Origin: Streptomyces sp. NBC_00568 | GTDB lineage: Bacteria > Actinomycetota > Actinomycetes > Streptomycetales > Streptomycetaceae | Reading direction: 5' to 3' | Assembly: GCF_026341855.1 (NCBI RefSeq) | Contig: NZ_JAPENW010000001.1 | Coordinates: 4,207,001 to 4,271,000 of the forward strand | Length of the DNA: 64,000 bases | Part shown: positions 8,715 through 18,763 of the stretch, in pieces | Layout: each line of letters starts with the position of its first letter | Position numbering within the stretch: position 1 is the stretch's first letter | Program-made: the position numbers and the translations under genes | Notes under the pieces: generated by a model | What the model saw: only the letters and a program-made list of their open reading frames with translations | Databases searched by the model: none | What the model was told of the DNA's origin: nothing

Positions 8715-9095
8715 GCCCGTGGAGGCGGCGCGTGCCGATCCGCGGCGCCGGGAGCGCGGCGCGGGTGTCAGCCGAGCCCCGGGGGCCCGGTCCGGCGGGA
8801 CGCGGGGTGAGCCGAGTCCGCGTCCGCGTGGTCCGCGGAGCCGGTCGGCGCGGAGCCGGTCGGCGCGGTGCGCGGAGCCGGTCGGCGTGGTCCGCGGAGG
8901 CGGTCCGCGGGGCGCCCATCCGCCCACATTGGTCTCGACCTTTAACCGCTCCCGATGCCTTCCTTAAGCGCACCCTAAGTTCCTCGATCTCCGTCCGGAT
9001 GAACCGGTTTGACCGATTCCGGGTCGCTAGCGTGATGCCGCACTCCCTGGGACGTCCCCAGCGAACCCCCGTGAATCCGCGAAGGCAGGCACGCG
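8715..9095. other. Gene-free 381-bp region upstream of the chitinase
   Basis: The left part is degenerate GC-rich repeat DNA: CGGAGCCGGTCGGCG occurs at 8836-8850, 8851-8865 and 8873-8887. The right ~170 bp is much less GC-rich (TTTAACCGC, CCTTAAGCGC, GTTTGACCGATTCCGGG) and reads as the chitinase promoter, with a DasR-like site at 8928-8943. No gene is seen. Confidence 0.7.
8928..8943. promoter_or_regulatory. Candidate DasR-responsive element (dre) upstream of chitinase
   Basis: ATTGGTCTCGACCTTT matches 12 of 14 defined positions of the dre consensus ANTGGTCTAGACCANT used by the GntR-family repressor DasR. It lies 153 bp before a GH18 chitinase, a class of gene DasR is known to control in Streptomyces. 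Placement in the AT-richer promoter part supports function; binding itself is inferred. Confidence 0.6.
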
Positions 9096-10583
9096 ATGAG
9101 CAGTACGCACCGGCGCAAGGTCAGTGGCAGGAACAAGGCGATAGGCGGCGTCGTCGCGGCGGCCGTGGTCGGTGGTGGCGCCCTCCTGTTCACCGGTACC
9201 GCGCAGGCGGCGAGCGTCGGTGCCGCGTACACCAGGACCAGTGACTGGTCCACGGGTTACACCGCGCAGTACGTGGTCACCAACGACACGGACCGGACGA
9301 AGGCGGACTGGACGCTGGAGTTCGACCTGCCGTCGGGCGACAAGCTCAGCTCGCTGTGGAACGCCACGTCGACGGTCAGCGGGCAGCACGTCACCGTGAA
9401 GCCCCCGTCCTGGGACAAGGACGGTCTGGCGGCCGGAGAGTCCGTCACCGTCGGCTTCGTCGTGAACGGCACCGCGAACCCGACGGGCTGTCTCATCGAC
9501 AGCACCAAGTGCTCGGTGGACGACGGCGCGACGCCCGAGCCGAGCGGCCGCCCGACGAATTCCGCCACCCCGACGGCCACGCCCACCCCGACCGCCACCG
9601 CCTCGCAGAGCGCGACCCCGAAGCCGACCGCGACCGCGACGCCCACCGCCACCGCGTCTCCCTCGCAGAGCTCCGGCAGCGGCGGCACGGCGAGCGCGGG
9701 CTTCGCGCCCTACGTCGACACCTCCCTCTACCCGGCCTTCGACCTGGTCAAGTCCGCCGACGCCACCGGCGTGAAGAACTACAACCTCGCGTTCATCACC
9801 GACGGCGGCGGCTGCACGCCGAAGTGGGGCGGGGTGAGCGACCTCGCCAGTGACGCGGTGGCGGCACAGATCGGCGCGCTGCGCGCCAAGGGCGGCGACG
9901 TCCGGGTCTCCTTCGGCGGAGCCTCCGGCACGGAGCTGGCCACGACCTGTTCCTCGGCCGACGCGCTGGCGGCGGCGTACGGAAAGGCCGTGGACGCCTA
10001 CAAGCTCACGAAGGTCGACTTCGACATCGAGGGCGGCGCGCTGCCGAACACGGCCGCGAACACCACCCGCGCCAAGGCCATCGCCAAGCTCCAGCAGCAA
10101 CACCCGAACCTGGACGTCTCCTTCACCCTGCCGGTCATGCCGGAGGGCCTCACCCAGGACGGCGTGAACCTGCTCTCCAACGCCAAGTCCAACGGCGTGA
10201 AGATCAACACCGTGAACATCATGGCGATGGACTACGGTCCCGCGTACAGCGGTGACATGGGCACCTACGCCGAGCAGGCCGCGACCGCCACGCAGGCGCA
10301 GGTCAAGAGCGTCCTCGGGCTGTCCGACAGCGCCGCGTGGAAGTCCGTCGCCATCACCCCGATGATCGGCGTCAACGACGTCGCGTCCGAGATCTTCAAG
10401 GTCGACGACGCCTCGCAGCTGGTGAGCTTCGCGCAGTCCAAGGGCATCGGCTGGCTCTCCATGTGGTCCGCCACCCGTGACAAGCAGTGCGCCGGCGGCG
10501 CCAAGAACTCCGCCGACGCGGTGTGCAGCTCCATCGTCCAGAGCGAGGGCGCCTTCTCGAAGGCGTTCGGCGCCTTCAAGTAG
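9096..10583 (+). CDS. Secreted chitinase: CBM2 domain, Pro/Thr linker, GH18 catalytic domain
   Basis: 495-aa exported glycosidase. Signal peptide ~1-38 ends at TAQA. Residues ~39-135 are a family 2 carbohydrate-binding module (WSTGYTAQYVVTND..., flanked Cys pair CLIDSTKC). Residues ~137-198 are a Thr/Pro/Ala linker. The rest is a GH18 barrel with the motif KVDFDIEG, giving D308, D310 and the catalytic acid Glu312; YGPAYSGDMG and WLSMWSATRD are late barrel strands. It hydrolyses chitin outside the cell. A dre-like site lies upstream and a strong hairpin terminator at 10767-10800 downstream. Confidence 0.95.
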   Translation: MSSTHRRKVSGRNKAIGGVVAAAVVGGGALLFTGTAQAASVGAAYTRTSDWSTGYTAQYVVTNDTDRTKADWTLEFDLPSGDKLSSLWNATSTVSGQHVTVKPPSWDKDGLAAGESVTVGFVVNGTANPTGCLIDSTKCSVDDGATPEPSGRPTNSATPTATPTPTATASQSATPKPTATATPTATASPSQSSGSGGTASAGFAPYVDTSLYPAFDLVKSADATGVKNYNLAFITDGGGCTPKWGGVSDLASDAVAAQIGALRAKGGDVRVSFGGASGTELATTCSSADALAAAYGKAVDAYKLTKVDFDIEGGALPNTAANTTRAKAIAKLQQQHPNLDVSFTLPVMPEGLTQDGVNLLSNAKSNGVKINTVNIMAMDYGPAYSGDMGTYAEQAATATQAQVKSVLGLSDSAAWKSVAITPMIGVNDVASEIFKVDDASQLVSFAQSKGIGWLSMWSATRDKQCAGGAKNSADAVCSSIVQSEGAFSKAFGAFK

Positions 10584-10766
10584 CCCGCACCGGCTCAAGC
10601 GGCCCCATCACCCCCATCACCCCCATCGGCCCAGCAGGTGCGAAAGCCCGAGCGGCTCGAGCAGCCCGATGGGCCCGACCAGCCATCGCGAAACGGGGGT
10701 TGCGCGCCCCGGCCGGATCTCTCCACCCCCCACCCGGCCGGGGCGTCGTAGCGGGCCGAAGACCTG

Positions 10767-10800
10767 GGCTGTGTCCGGTGAACGCCTCCCGGACACGGCC
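10767..10800. terminator. Hairpin terminator between chitinase and DUF397 gene
   Basis: Arms GGCTGTGTCCGG (10767-10778) and CCGGACACGGCC (10789-10800) form a 12-bp stem with one G-U pair and a 10-nt loop. It separates two convergent transcription units and has no U-tract, as is common for actinomycete terminators. It probably acts in both directions. Confidence 0.7.
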
Positions 10801-10811
10801 CGGACCCCTGC

Positions 10812-11015
10812 TCACCGGTCCTGGCCAGGCCCCCAGGAGCCGTCCTTGAGCATGTGGAGCAGGCCGGCCACCGCATGGGGGGTGGAGGTGGCGATGTCGC
10901 CCGGCCGGTCGCTCTCGCGGAGGTGGATGCGACCGGACACCGCTGCCGCCAGTTCCACGCAGTTGCCCTCGCCGCCCGTGCTGAACGAGGACTTCTGCCA
11001 GATGAGTCGGGGCAT
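10812..11015 (-). CDS. DUF397 small protein
   Basis: 67-aa protein starting MPRLIWQKSSFSTGGEGNCVELA, the signature of DUF397 (W-x-KSS-x-S, then G-x-CVE). DUF397 genes are Streptomyces-specific, usually beside an XRE regulator with a DUF5753 domain and an RsbW-like ATPase, as here. The WhiJ/AbaA-type systems have this composition and act on development. The start at 11015 has AAAGGAAC upstream and lies 14 nt after the stop of the XRE gene, so the two are co-transcribed. Confidence 0.9.
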   Translation of the reverse strand: MPRLIWQKSSFSTGGEGNCVELAAAVSGRIHLRESDRPGDIATSTPHAVAGLLHMLKDGSWGPGQDR

Positions 11016-11029
11016 GCGGGAGGTTCCTT

Positions 11030-11911
11030 TCACAGGGCGTACATGACGTGCTGGACCAGGCTCAGTGAGTCACGGGACGCGTGCGACTCCGGTGTCGACT
11101 CGGGGTCGACCGGCGCCAGCGCCAGCTCCGACAGCCGCTCGAACATTTTCGTGTACTGATCGAGATGGTTCGCGTCCCGGAGGAAGAGGGAGTGCGTCGG
11201 GTGTTCCAGGTAGACCGTGTCCAGTTCGGGCGCGGTGCTTCCGTGGAGGACGAACGACTGGGAGTGCGCCGAGTAGATCCCGGCCTCGAACGGGTAGACC
11301 TGTACGGCGACGTTGGGCAGCCGCGAGATCTCCATCAGCCGCAGCAGTTGCCGGCGCATGACCGCGGCGCCGCCCACCTGGGTGTGCAGCGCGGCTTCAT
11401 GGATGACGGCCCGGTACGTCACCGGTGAGTCGCCGGTGAGCACGCGCTGCCGGGCCAGGCGGAACTCGGCGTAGCGGTGGGCGCGTCGGCGGTCCCTCTC
11501 GGTGGCCTCCAGGACCGCGCGGGCGTACTCCTCGGTCTGGAGCATCCCGGGGATCACCAGGGGCTCGTGCGTCCGCAGCACCGTCGACCGGGATTCCAGT
11601 TCCGCCAGGTCCCGGGCCCCCGGCCCGATCGTGTCGTTGAACTCGTCCCACCAGCCCTTGCCGTTCTCCTGGGCCATCGCCATCAGCCCGTCGAAGTAGG
11701 CCCCGGGCGGACAGCCGTACTCCTGGAGAACCTTGTGCAGGCGGTTGCGCGAGACATCGATGCGTCCGGTCTCGATGTTGCTGATGCGGGCGCGGTCCGC
11801 GCCGAGGATGGCCGCCGCGCGCTCGCCGGAGAGCCCGGCGCGGACGCGCAGTCCGCGCAGTTCCGCGCCGAGCCTGCGCTGGCGCTCGCTCGGGTTGCTC
11901 CTGGGTGCCAT
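11030..11911 (-). CDS. XRE-family regulator with DUF5753 (WhiJ/AbaA-type)
   Basis: 293-aa DNA-binding protein. The helix-turn-helix is at ~8-65 (LRGLRVRAGLSGERAAAILGADRARISNIETGR). The rest is the DUF5753 sensor region, with typical HEPLVIPGMLQTEEYARAV, VQVYPFEAGIYSA and VYLEHPTHSLFL. The start at 11911 has GAGGAGG 6 nt upstream. It is co-transcribed with the DUF397 gene and divergent from an RsbW-like ATPase at 12154. In characterised systems the DUF397 protein binds and relieves or modulates the XRE repressor; this is inferred by family. Confidence 0.92.
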   Translation of the reverse strand: MAPRSNPSERQRRLGAELRGLRVRAGLSGERAAAILGADRARISNIETGRIDVSRNRLHKVLQEYGCPPGAYFDGLMAMAQENGKGWWDEFNDTIGPGARDLAELESRSTVLRTHEPLVIPGMLQTEEYARAVLEATERDRRRAHRYAEFRLARQRVLTGDSPVTYRAVIHEAALHTQVGGAAVMRRQLLRLMEISRLPNVAVQVYPFEAGIYSAHSQSFVLHGSTAPELDTVYLEHPTHSLFLRDANHLDQYTKMFERLSELALAPVDPESTPESHASRDSLSLVQHVMYAL

Positions 11912-12153
11912 GGCCGACCTCCTCGCGGAGAAGTCTGCCGATCTCGGCGTCCGCGGGTCGCCGACCTGTCTCCACGTCACTCACGTGGGTGACATCGGCG
12001 GGAGATGCTTGCGTCGGAGGAAAACATTTCCCTACGGTCGAGGCGATCCACCTCGCCCCCGCGCCCCCGCGGAAGTGCGCCCGGACTCAACGGAGTTGAG
12101 GAACCGGGGCCTGGCTCACCGCGGTCGCGCGCAACCCGAAGGAGCCCCCTCCG

Positions 12154-12579
12154 ATGGAGGATCAACGACGCCCCACCGACGTCTCCCTCGTCTTCCCGCC
12201 CCACCCCGTCTGGGTCCGCACCGCCCGGGACACCGTCCGCACCCTCCTGGCCGTGTCCCACCGGCCCGAGCTCACCGACATCGCGGTGCTTCTGACCTCC
12301 GAGGCGGTCACGAACGCCATCAAGGCCTCCGCCGGCCGGGGCCGCCCGACCCCCGTCACCCTGCACGCGGGATGGGCCGGCCCCCGTCGCCTGCGTGTCC
12401 TCGTCCACGACGAGGCGCCCGGCCTTCCCGACCTGCGTATCCCCGGCCCCGATGAAGAGGGGGGCCGGGGGATGCAGCTCATCTCGAACCGTGCCGACGC
12501 CTGGGGCGTGTGCGGGCGCGGGCCGGGGCGGGGCAAGGCGACCTGGTTCGAGCTGGGGCGGTCAGACCTCGGCGGGTGA
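12154..12579 (+). CDS. RsbW-like ATP-binding (GHKL) regulatory protein
   Basis: 141-aa protein of the anti-sigma-factor-kinase-like HATPase_c family common in Streptomyces. TSEAVTNAIKASA is the N box, LRVLVHDEAPGLPD the G1 region and GGRGMQLISNRADAWG the G2 region. It lacks a recognisable sigma-binding partner nearby. It is the third member of the XRE/DUF397/ATPase triad and is divergent from the XRE gene. Its 3' end overlaps the convergent MMPL gene by 18 bp, so the stop regions must be read from opposite strands. Confidence 0.9.
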   Translation: MEDQRRPTDVSLVFPPHPVWVRTARDTVRTLLAVSHRPELTDIAVLLTSEAVTNAIKASAGRGRPTPVTLHAGWAGPRRLRVLVHDEAPGLPDLRIPGPDEEGGRGMQLISNRADAWGVCGRGPGRGKATWFELGRSDLGG

Positions 12580-14799
12580 CCGTCCCGGGTCGGCGGACCT
12601 GTCCTCGGGGGAGTCGGGGGAGTCCGCGGGGGACGAGCCCTCGCTGAGGCCGAGCCGTCCGTGCACGGCACGCAGGGGCTTCGGCGCGTACCAGGCGGCG
12701 CGGCCCAGCAGCCGCATGGCGGCCGGGACGAGCACTCCTCGTACGGCCACCGCGTCGATCAGGATCGCCAGACCGCTGCCGAGGCCGAACATCTGGATGA
12801 AGCTGACGTGAGCCGTGCCGAAGGCGAAGAAGCTCACCGCGAGCAGCCCGGCGGCCATGGTCACGATCCGTCCGGTGTGCGAGAGCCCACTGGTGACCGC
12901 GGTCTCGGTGTCGGCGCCCGCGTCGTGGAGCTCCTTGATGCGGCTGGTCACGAAGACCTCGTAGTCCATGGACAGACCGAAGGCGATGCAGAACATCAGC
13001 ACGGTCATCGAGGTGTCCATCGGCTGCGGCGTGAAGCCGAGCAGGGAGGACAGATGACCGTCCTGGAAGATCCACACCATGACGCCGATGGCCGCGGTGA
13101 GGCTGACCGCGTTGAGGACCAGGGCGCGCAGCGGCTGGACCACGCTGCCGGTGAAGAGGAACAGGATCAGGAAGGTGCTGCCCGCCACCAGGCCGATGGC
13201 GGCCGGGAGCCGGTCCGCGATCGAGGACTTGGAGTCGACCAGCCGGGCGTCACCGCCGCCGACCAGCGCCTCGCTCCTGCCCGGCACGTCGACGGCCCGT
13301 ACGCCCTCGACCAGGTCCTGGGCCTCATCCGACTTGGGGGTCAGGCCCGTGACGACGGTGATCCGCTGGGCGTCGGGGCGGCCGAGCGCCGCGGCGGCGG
13401 GGCCGGGCGGACCGGACCGGCCGTCGGTGTAGGTGCCGGCGGAGGTCTCGACGCGGGCCGCGCCGTCGAGCCGCGAGAGCGTGAGGGCGTACGCGCTCAG
13501 CTCGCCCGGTGACACCGGACCGGTCGTCACGATCTGCACCGCCGACTCGTCGCTGCCGGTGAAGTCGCTCTGCACGGCGGTGGCGACCTGCCGGCTCTGC
13601 GCGCTCTCGGGCAGGACCCGTTCGTCGGGGGTGCCGAAGGTGACGCCGAGCAGCGGGGAGGCCGCGAGCAGCAGGACGGCCAGGACGGGGAGCGCGGTCA
13701 GGGCGGGCCTGCGCATGACCGTGCGGGAGAGCCTGGCCCACAGCGGGGCCTCGGCGCTGCGCACCGTCTTCGCCCAGGGCAGGCGGCCCTTGTTGACACG
13801 GTGGCCCAGCACGGCGAGCAGTGCCGGCATGACCAGCAGCGCGCTCAGGGCGGCGACGGCCACCACACCGATGCCCGCGTAGGCGAAGGAGCGCAGGAAG
13901 AACTGCGGGAAGACCAGCAGCGCGGCGAGCGCGGCGGCGACGGTCGCGGCGGAGAAGGTGATGGTGCGTCCGGCCGTGCGGACCGTGTGCCGCAGGGCGT
14001 CCGGGACCTCGGCCCCCTCCGCGAGATGCTCGCGGAACCGGCTGATCATGAGCAGCGCGTAGTCGATGCCGAGGCCCAGGCCCAGCGCGGTGGTGAGGTT
14101 GATCGAGAACACCGACACGCTCGTGAGGCTGCCCAGGACGAAGAGTTCGGCGAAGGTGCCGACGATCGCGATCAGCCCGATGACCAGCGGGAGCAGCGCC
14201 GCGACGACACTGCCGAAGGCGATCACCAGCAGGACGAGGATCAGCGGTACGGCGATGGACTCGGCCACCGCGAGATCCTTGGCGACCTGGGTGGGCACCT
14301 CGTCACCGACCGCGGCCTCGCCACCCGCCCGTACGGTCAGCCCGTTCCGGTCGCCGGTGTACCGGTCGATGACCGCCGACGCGTTGTCGCCCTGCTCGGT
14401 CTCGTCGCCCTTGACGTGGGCCAGCACGAGGGCCTGCTTCCCGTCCCGGGAGGTCAGCGCGGAGGCGCCGGTGTCCCAGTACGAGATCACGTTCGACAGG
14501 GCGGGCTCGGCCTTGAGCCGGGCGGTCAGGTCGTGCCCGGCGCGCTCCGCGGCGGGGGAGCCGATGGCCCCGCCGTCGTCGGACCGCGCGAGCAGGACGA
14601 GGTTGCTCTCGCCGCCGAACTTCTCGTCGATGACGGCCTGCGCGCGGGCAGAGGGCGCGCTCGGATCTTCGAAGCCGCCACTCTGGAGCTTGCCGAACGC
14701 CCCCAGCCCGACGGCCGCCATGGCGACCACGGCCATCACGGTGAGGGTGAGCAGGAGCCGGCTCCGATGGAGGGCCAGCTGCGCGATGCGGTCGAACAC
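12562..14799 (-). CDS. MMPL/RND-family transporter
   Basis: 745-aa inner-membrane exporter. An N-terminal helix (LLLTLTVMAVVAMAAVGLGAF) is followed by a ~140-aa extracytoplasmic loop, five helices, a second loop (~355-510) and five more helices. This is the duplicated topology of MMPL proteins. GLGIDYALLMISRFREHL and GLSMDYEVFVTSRIKE are the two conserved TM4-type Asp-Tyr motifs used in proton coupling. The start is GTG at 14799 with GGAGG 9 nt upstream. The divergent TetR gene and the palindrome at 14822-14860 indicate ligand-induced expression. Substrate unknown (lipid or hydrophobic compound by family). Confidence 0.93.
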   Translation of the reverse strand: MFDRIAQLALHRSRLLLTLTVMAVVAMAAVGLGAFGKLQSGGFEDPSAPSARAQAVIDEKFGGESNLVLLARSDDGGAIGSPAAERAGHDLTARLKAEPALSNVISYWDTGASALTSRDGKQALVLAHVKGDETEQGDNASAVIDRYTGDRNGLTVRAGGEAAVGDEVPTQVAKDLAVAESIAVPLILVLLVIAFGSVVAALLPLVIGLIAIVGTFAELFVLGSLTSVSVFSINLTTALGLGLGIDYALLMISRFREHLAEGAEVPDALRHTVRTAGRTITFSAATVAAALAALLVFPQFFLRSFAYAGIGVVAVAALSALLVMPALLAVLGHRVNKGRLPWAKTVRSAEAPLWARLSRTVMRRPALTALPVLAVLLLAASPLLGVTFGTPDERVLPESAQSRQVATAVQSDFTGSDESAVQIVTTGPVSPGELSAYALTLSRLDGAARVETSAGTYTDGRSGPPGPAAAALGRPDAQRITVVTGLTPKSDEAQDLVEGVRAVDVPGRSEALVGGGDARLVDSKSSIADRLPAAIGLVAGSTFLILFLFTGSVVQPLRALVLNAVSLTAAIGVMVWIFQDGHLSSLLGFTPQPMDTSMTVLMFCIAFGLSMDYEVFVTSRIKELHDAGADTETAVTSGLSHTGRIVTMAAGLLAVSFFAFGTAHVSFIQMFGLGSGLAILIDAVAVRGVLVPAAMRLLGRAAWYAPKPLRAVHGRLGLSEGSSPADSPDSPEDRSADPGRSPAEV

Positions 14800-14821
14800 G
14801 GTGATCGCCTCCGGATGTTTA

Positions 14822-14860
14822 CGCCATTAACATCGACGATGGCATACGATGTTAACGGCG
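14822..14860. promoter_or_regulatory. TetR-type operator between MMPL and TetR genes
   Basis: Arms CGCCATTAACATCG (14822-14835) and CGATGTTAACGGCG (14847-14860) are inverted repeats with 13 of 14 positions matching, separated by 11 bp. The site starts 23 bp from the MMPL GTG and lies in the 139-bp divergent region, so the TetR product at 14939 probably represses both genes here. Confidence 0.7.
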
Positions 14861-14938
14861 TCAACTTTAAAAGTTCGGCGACATGGTGGAAGGCGGGACG
14901 GGGGCGGGCGGGACCACTGATTCGGGCAGGATGGAGTC

Positions 14939-15997
14939 ATGGAATCGATCACGGACGGCAGGGCGGACACCGGCGGTGAGGTGGGCGCCGGGTCCGGCGC
15001 GGGGAGCGACGGCGCCTCCGGCGTGAACGGTGGCTCCGGTGCGGACGTCGGCCCTTCCCGTGCGGGTGGTGCCGGTGGGTCCGGCGTGGGTGGTGGCTCC
15101 GGTGAGGACGGCGGCTCGGGTGCGGGGGGCGATGGCTCCTCCGGTGGGGACGGCGCCTCCGGCGTGGGTGGCGGGTCCGGTGGGGGCAGCCGTTCGGGTG
15201 CGGGTGGCGGCGGTGGCTCCGAAGCGGACCGCGGCGCTGGTCGCGGAGGGTCCGGTGCGGACGGCGGGCCTTCCGGTGCGGGTGGCGACATCGGCCTCGG
15301 TGGGGACGGTGGGTCCGGTGCGGGTGGCCGGGGGAGGGCGGGTGCCCGGACGCGGACGAGTGGCGGCCGGTCGCGGTACCACCACGGCGACCTCCGCAAC
15401 GCCCTGATCGAGGCGGCGGTCGAACTCGCGACGGAGGGCGGCCCCGAACGGGTCGTGCTCCGGGAGGCGGCCCGCAGCGTCGGGGTGTCGCCCACCGCCG
15501 CCTACCGGCACTTCGAGGGGCAGGGGGAACTGCTGGAAGAGGTGAAGATCCACGGTCAGCGGGCGCTCGCCGCCTCGATGTCCGACGCCGTCCGCGCCCT
15601 GCCCGCGGCCGACGACCCGGGCGAGGAGGCGGTGCGCAGGACCGAGGCCATCGGCCGCGGTTACGTCCGCTTCGCGATCGAGCACCCCGGCCTCTACCGC
15701 ACCGCCTTCTGCCGCACCACGGCGGCGGAGGAGAGGGACTTCACCGGCCTCGAAGCACCCGACGCCGGGGCGGAGTTCGCCGCGTTCAGGGAACTCTCCG
15801 ACACCCTCGACACCCTGGTGGCGACGGGCCGGATGGCCCAGGAGAACCGCCCCGCCGCCGAGGTGGCCGCCTGGTCGACCGTGCACGGTCTGTCGCTGCT
15901 CATCCTCGACGGCCCGCTGGCCCTGCTGCCCCCGGACCAGCGCGACGCGGTGGTGGACCGGACGCTGACCGCGATCGTCGCGGGACTCATCCGGTAG
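14939..15997 (+). CDS. TetR-family regulator with long Gly/Ser-rich N-terminal extension
   Basis: 352 aa as read. Residues ~140-185 are the TetR helix-turn-helix (LREAARSVGVSPTAAYRHFEGQGELLEEV), followed by the ligand-binding helical domain. TetR proteins are normally ~190-220 aa; here ~135 residues of Gly/Ser/Ala/Asp-rich repeats precede the DNA-binding domain. The ATG at 14939 has GGATGGAG upstream. In-frame GTG codons occur only inside the repeat, so a much shorter start is not obvious. The encoding DNA is an imperfect minisatellite. It is divergent from the MMPL exporter and probably represses it. Confidence 0.85.
   Translation: MESITDGRADTGGEVGAGSGAGSDGASGVNGGSGADVGPSRAGGAGGSGVGGGSGEDGGSGAGGDGSSGGDGASGVGGGSGGGSRSGAGGGGGSEADRGAGRGGSGADGGPSGAGGDIGLGGDGGSGAGGRGRAGARTRTSGGRSRYHHGDLRNALIEAAVELATEGGPERVVLREAARSVGVSPTAAYRHFEGQGELLEEVKIHGQRALAASMSDAVRALPAADDPGEEAVRRTEAIGRGYVRFAIEHPGLYRTAFCRTTAAEERDFTGLEAPDAGAEFAAFRELSDTLDTLVATGRMAQENRPAAEVAAWSTVHGLSLLILDGPLALLPPDQRDAVVDRTLTAIVAGLIR
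14985..15345. repeat. Imperfect GC-rich minisatellite within the TetR N terminus
   Basis: Short units of the type ggtGCGGGTGGC...TCCGGT recur about every 15-30 bp and encode GGSG/GAGG/SGVGGGSG strings. The region ends abruptly where the conserved TetR domain begins, which fits repeat expansion upstream of the conserved domain. Confidence 0.7.
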
Positions 15998-16233
15998 GCA
16001 CCGCGAGGCCTGCGGGCCCGCGTGCGGGGCCTGTCGGCCGGGGTCGCGGAATCGGCGCTCCTGCCGTGGGGCTCGCTGCTCAGGAGCCGTGCAGTCGACG
16101 GCCGTTCGTGGCGGACTCGCCGCCCGGCGACGGTCGTGAGCGCGGTGGCCCGCGCTCGTACGCGCGGTCCCGCACCGGTACAGGCGGAGCCCGGACCCGC
16201 AGGCGGAGCCCGTCCGGCCGACCGGGACGCGGT

Positions 16234-16266
16234 GGGGCGCGGCACCCCCCTCGGGTGCCGCGCCCC
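16234..16266. terminator. Strong hairpin terminator, TetR / bglC convergent
   Basis: Perfect 14-bp stem: GGGGCGCGGCACCC (16234-16247) pairs with GGGTGCCGCGCCCC (16253-16266) around a 5-nt loop. It lies between two convergent transcription units and probably stops both. Confidence 0.8.
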
Positions 16267-16273
16267 CTCCCCC

Positions 16274-16306
16274 GTGTCCCCCGTGTCCCCCGTGTCCCCC
16301 GTGTCC
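16274..16306. repeat. Tandem 9-bp repeat, four units
   Basis: GTGTCCCCC begins at 16274, 16283, 16292 and, with a variant end, 16301. It lies just 3' of bglC and next to the terminator hairpin. Confidence 0.9.
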
Positions 16307-16316
16307 CTGGGTGGGC

Positions 16317-17746
<1,430 letters not shown>

Positions 17747-17747
<1 letters not shown>

Positions 17748-17760
17748 GGAAGCGCTCCCA
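17747..17760. promoter_or_regulatory. CebR box overlapping bglC ribosome site and start
   Basis: TGGAAGCGCTCCCA differs by one base from the CebR consensus TGGGAGCGCTCCCA. Read on the minus strand it includes the GGGAG ribosome site and ends on the A of the bglC ATG. A bound repressor here would block transcript elongation into bglC. Confidence 0.85.
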
Positions 17761-17851
17761 AGGGGGTCGTGAAGACCGACGGGTTGGAGGAGGGGAGGAG
17801 AGGCGGGACGGAGGGGCCGAGGCGGCGGTGACCCGGCCCCCGGAAGGGCGG

Positions 17852-18763
17852 TCAGCCCTTGATGGCGCCCTGCATGATCCCGCCCACGATCTGCTTGCCG
17901 AACAGCAGGAAGGCGATGAGCAGCGGCAGCGTGCCGAGCAGCGCGCCCGCCATGATCACGGCCTGATCGGGGATGTAACCGGTGCCCAGCGACATGAGAG
18001 CGACCTGCACGGTCGGGTTCTGCTGGTTCAGGGCGATGATCGGCCACAGGAAGTCGTTCCAGGCCATCACGAACGTCAGCAGGCCGAGCACCGCCATGGC
18101 CGGCCGCGCCGCCGGGAAGACGACGTGCCACACCACGCGCAGACTGTTCGCGCCGTCGACCCGCGCCGCCTCGATGAGCTCGGAGGGCAGGGCCTGCACC
18201 AGGTACTGGCGCATGAAGAACGTACCGAAGGCGCTCACCAGGGTGGGCAGGATGACCGTCTGGAGCTGGTTGGACCAGCCCAGGTCGCTCATCCACAGAT
18301 ACAGCGGTACGACGGCCAGCTGCGGCGGGATCATCATCGTGCCGATGGTCAGCAGCAGCAGAAGACCGGAGAACCTGAACCGCAGTTTGGCGAAGGCGAA
18401 CCCGGCGAGCGTGGAGAACACGACCGTACCGACGGTGATGGTCCCGGCGACGATCGTGGAGTTGACCATCGCGGTGCCGAGCCCGGCCTGCTCCCACGCG
18501 GCCTGGAGGTTCTTGAACAGGTTCCCGCCGAACCACAGCGGCGGCGGCGACTGCGCCAGCCGCACGTTGTTGCGGGAGGCCGCGACGGCCGTCCAGACCA
18601 GCGGAGCGAGCGAGACCAGCGCGAAGACGGTCAGGACGACATAGGTGACCGGACCCGCGTGCATCTGCTTGCCCGCGCCGAGCACCCGGCGGCGTCCGGG
18701 GCCCCGGGCGCCCGTGGTCGTCTTCGCCTCTGCCTGAGGGGCAGTCAGTTCAGTCGTGGTCAT
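17852..18763 (-). CDS. cebG: Cellobiose/cellotriose ABC transporter permease
   Basis: 303-aa integral membrane permease of the carbohydrate uptake (CUT1) family, with six predicted helices. The cytoplasmic EAA loop that docks the ATPase is LIEAARVDGANSLRVVWHVVFP. The start at 18763 has GAGGAAAT upstream, and its ATG overlaps the cebF stop (ATGA), showing coupling. As usual in this system no ATPase gene is present; the shared MsiK ATPase, encoded elsewhere, is expected to energise it. Confidence 0.95.
   Translation of the reverse strand: MTTTELTAPQAEAKTTTGARGPGRRRVLGAGKQMHAGPVTYVVLTVFALVSLAPLVWTAVAASRNNVRLAQSPPPLWFGGNLFKNLQAAWEQAGLGTAMVNSTIVAGTITVGTVVFSTLAGFAFAKLRFRFSGLLLLLTIGTMMIPPQLAVVPLYLWMSDLGWSNQLQTVILPTLVSAFGTFFMRQYLVQALPSELIEAARVDGANSLRVVWHVVFPAARPAMAVLGLLTFVMAWNDFLWPIIALNQQNPTVQVALMSLGTGYIPDQAVIMAGALLGTLPLLIAFLLFGKQIVGGIMQGAIKG

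Larger units (their letters stand above)
15998..16316. other. Gene-free region between convergent TetR and bglC
   Basis: 319 bp without a convincing gene. It holds a 14-bp hairpin at 16234-16266 and a 9-bp tandem repeat at 16274-16306. An open frame beginning at 16022 on the plus strand runs antisense into bglC and has no family features. Confidence 0.6.
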
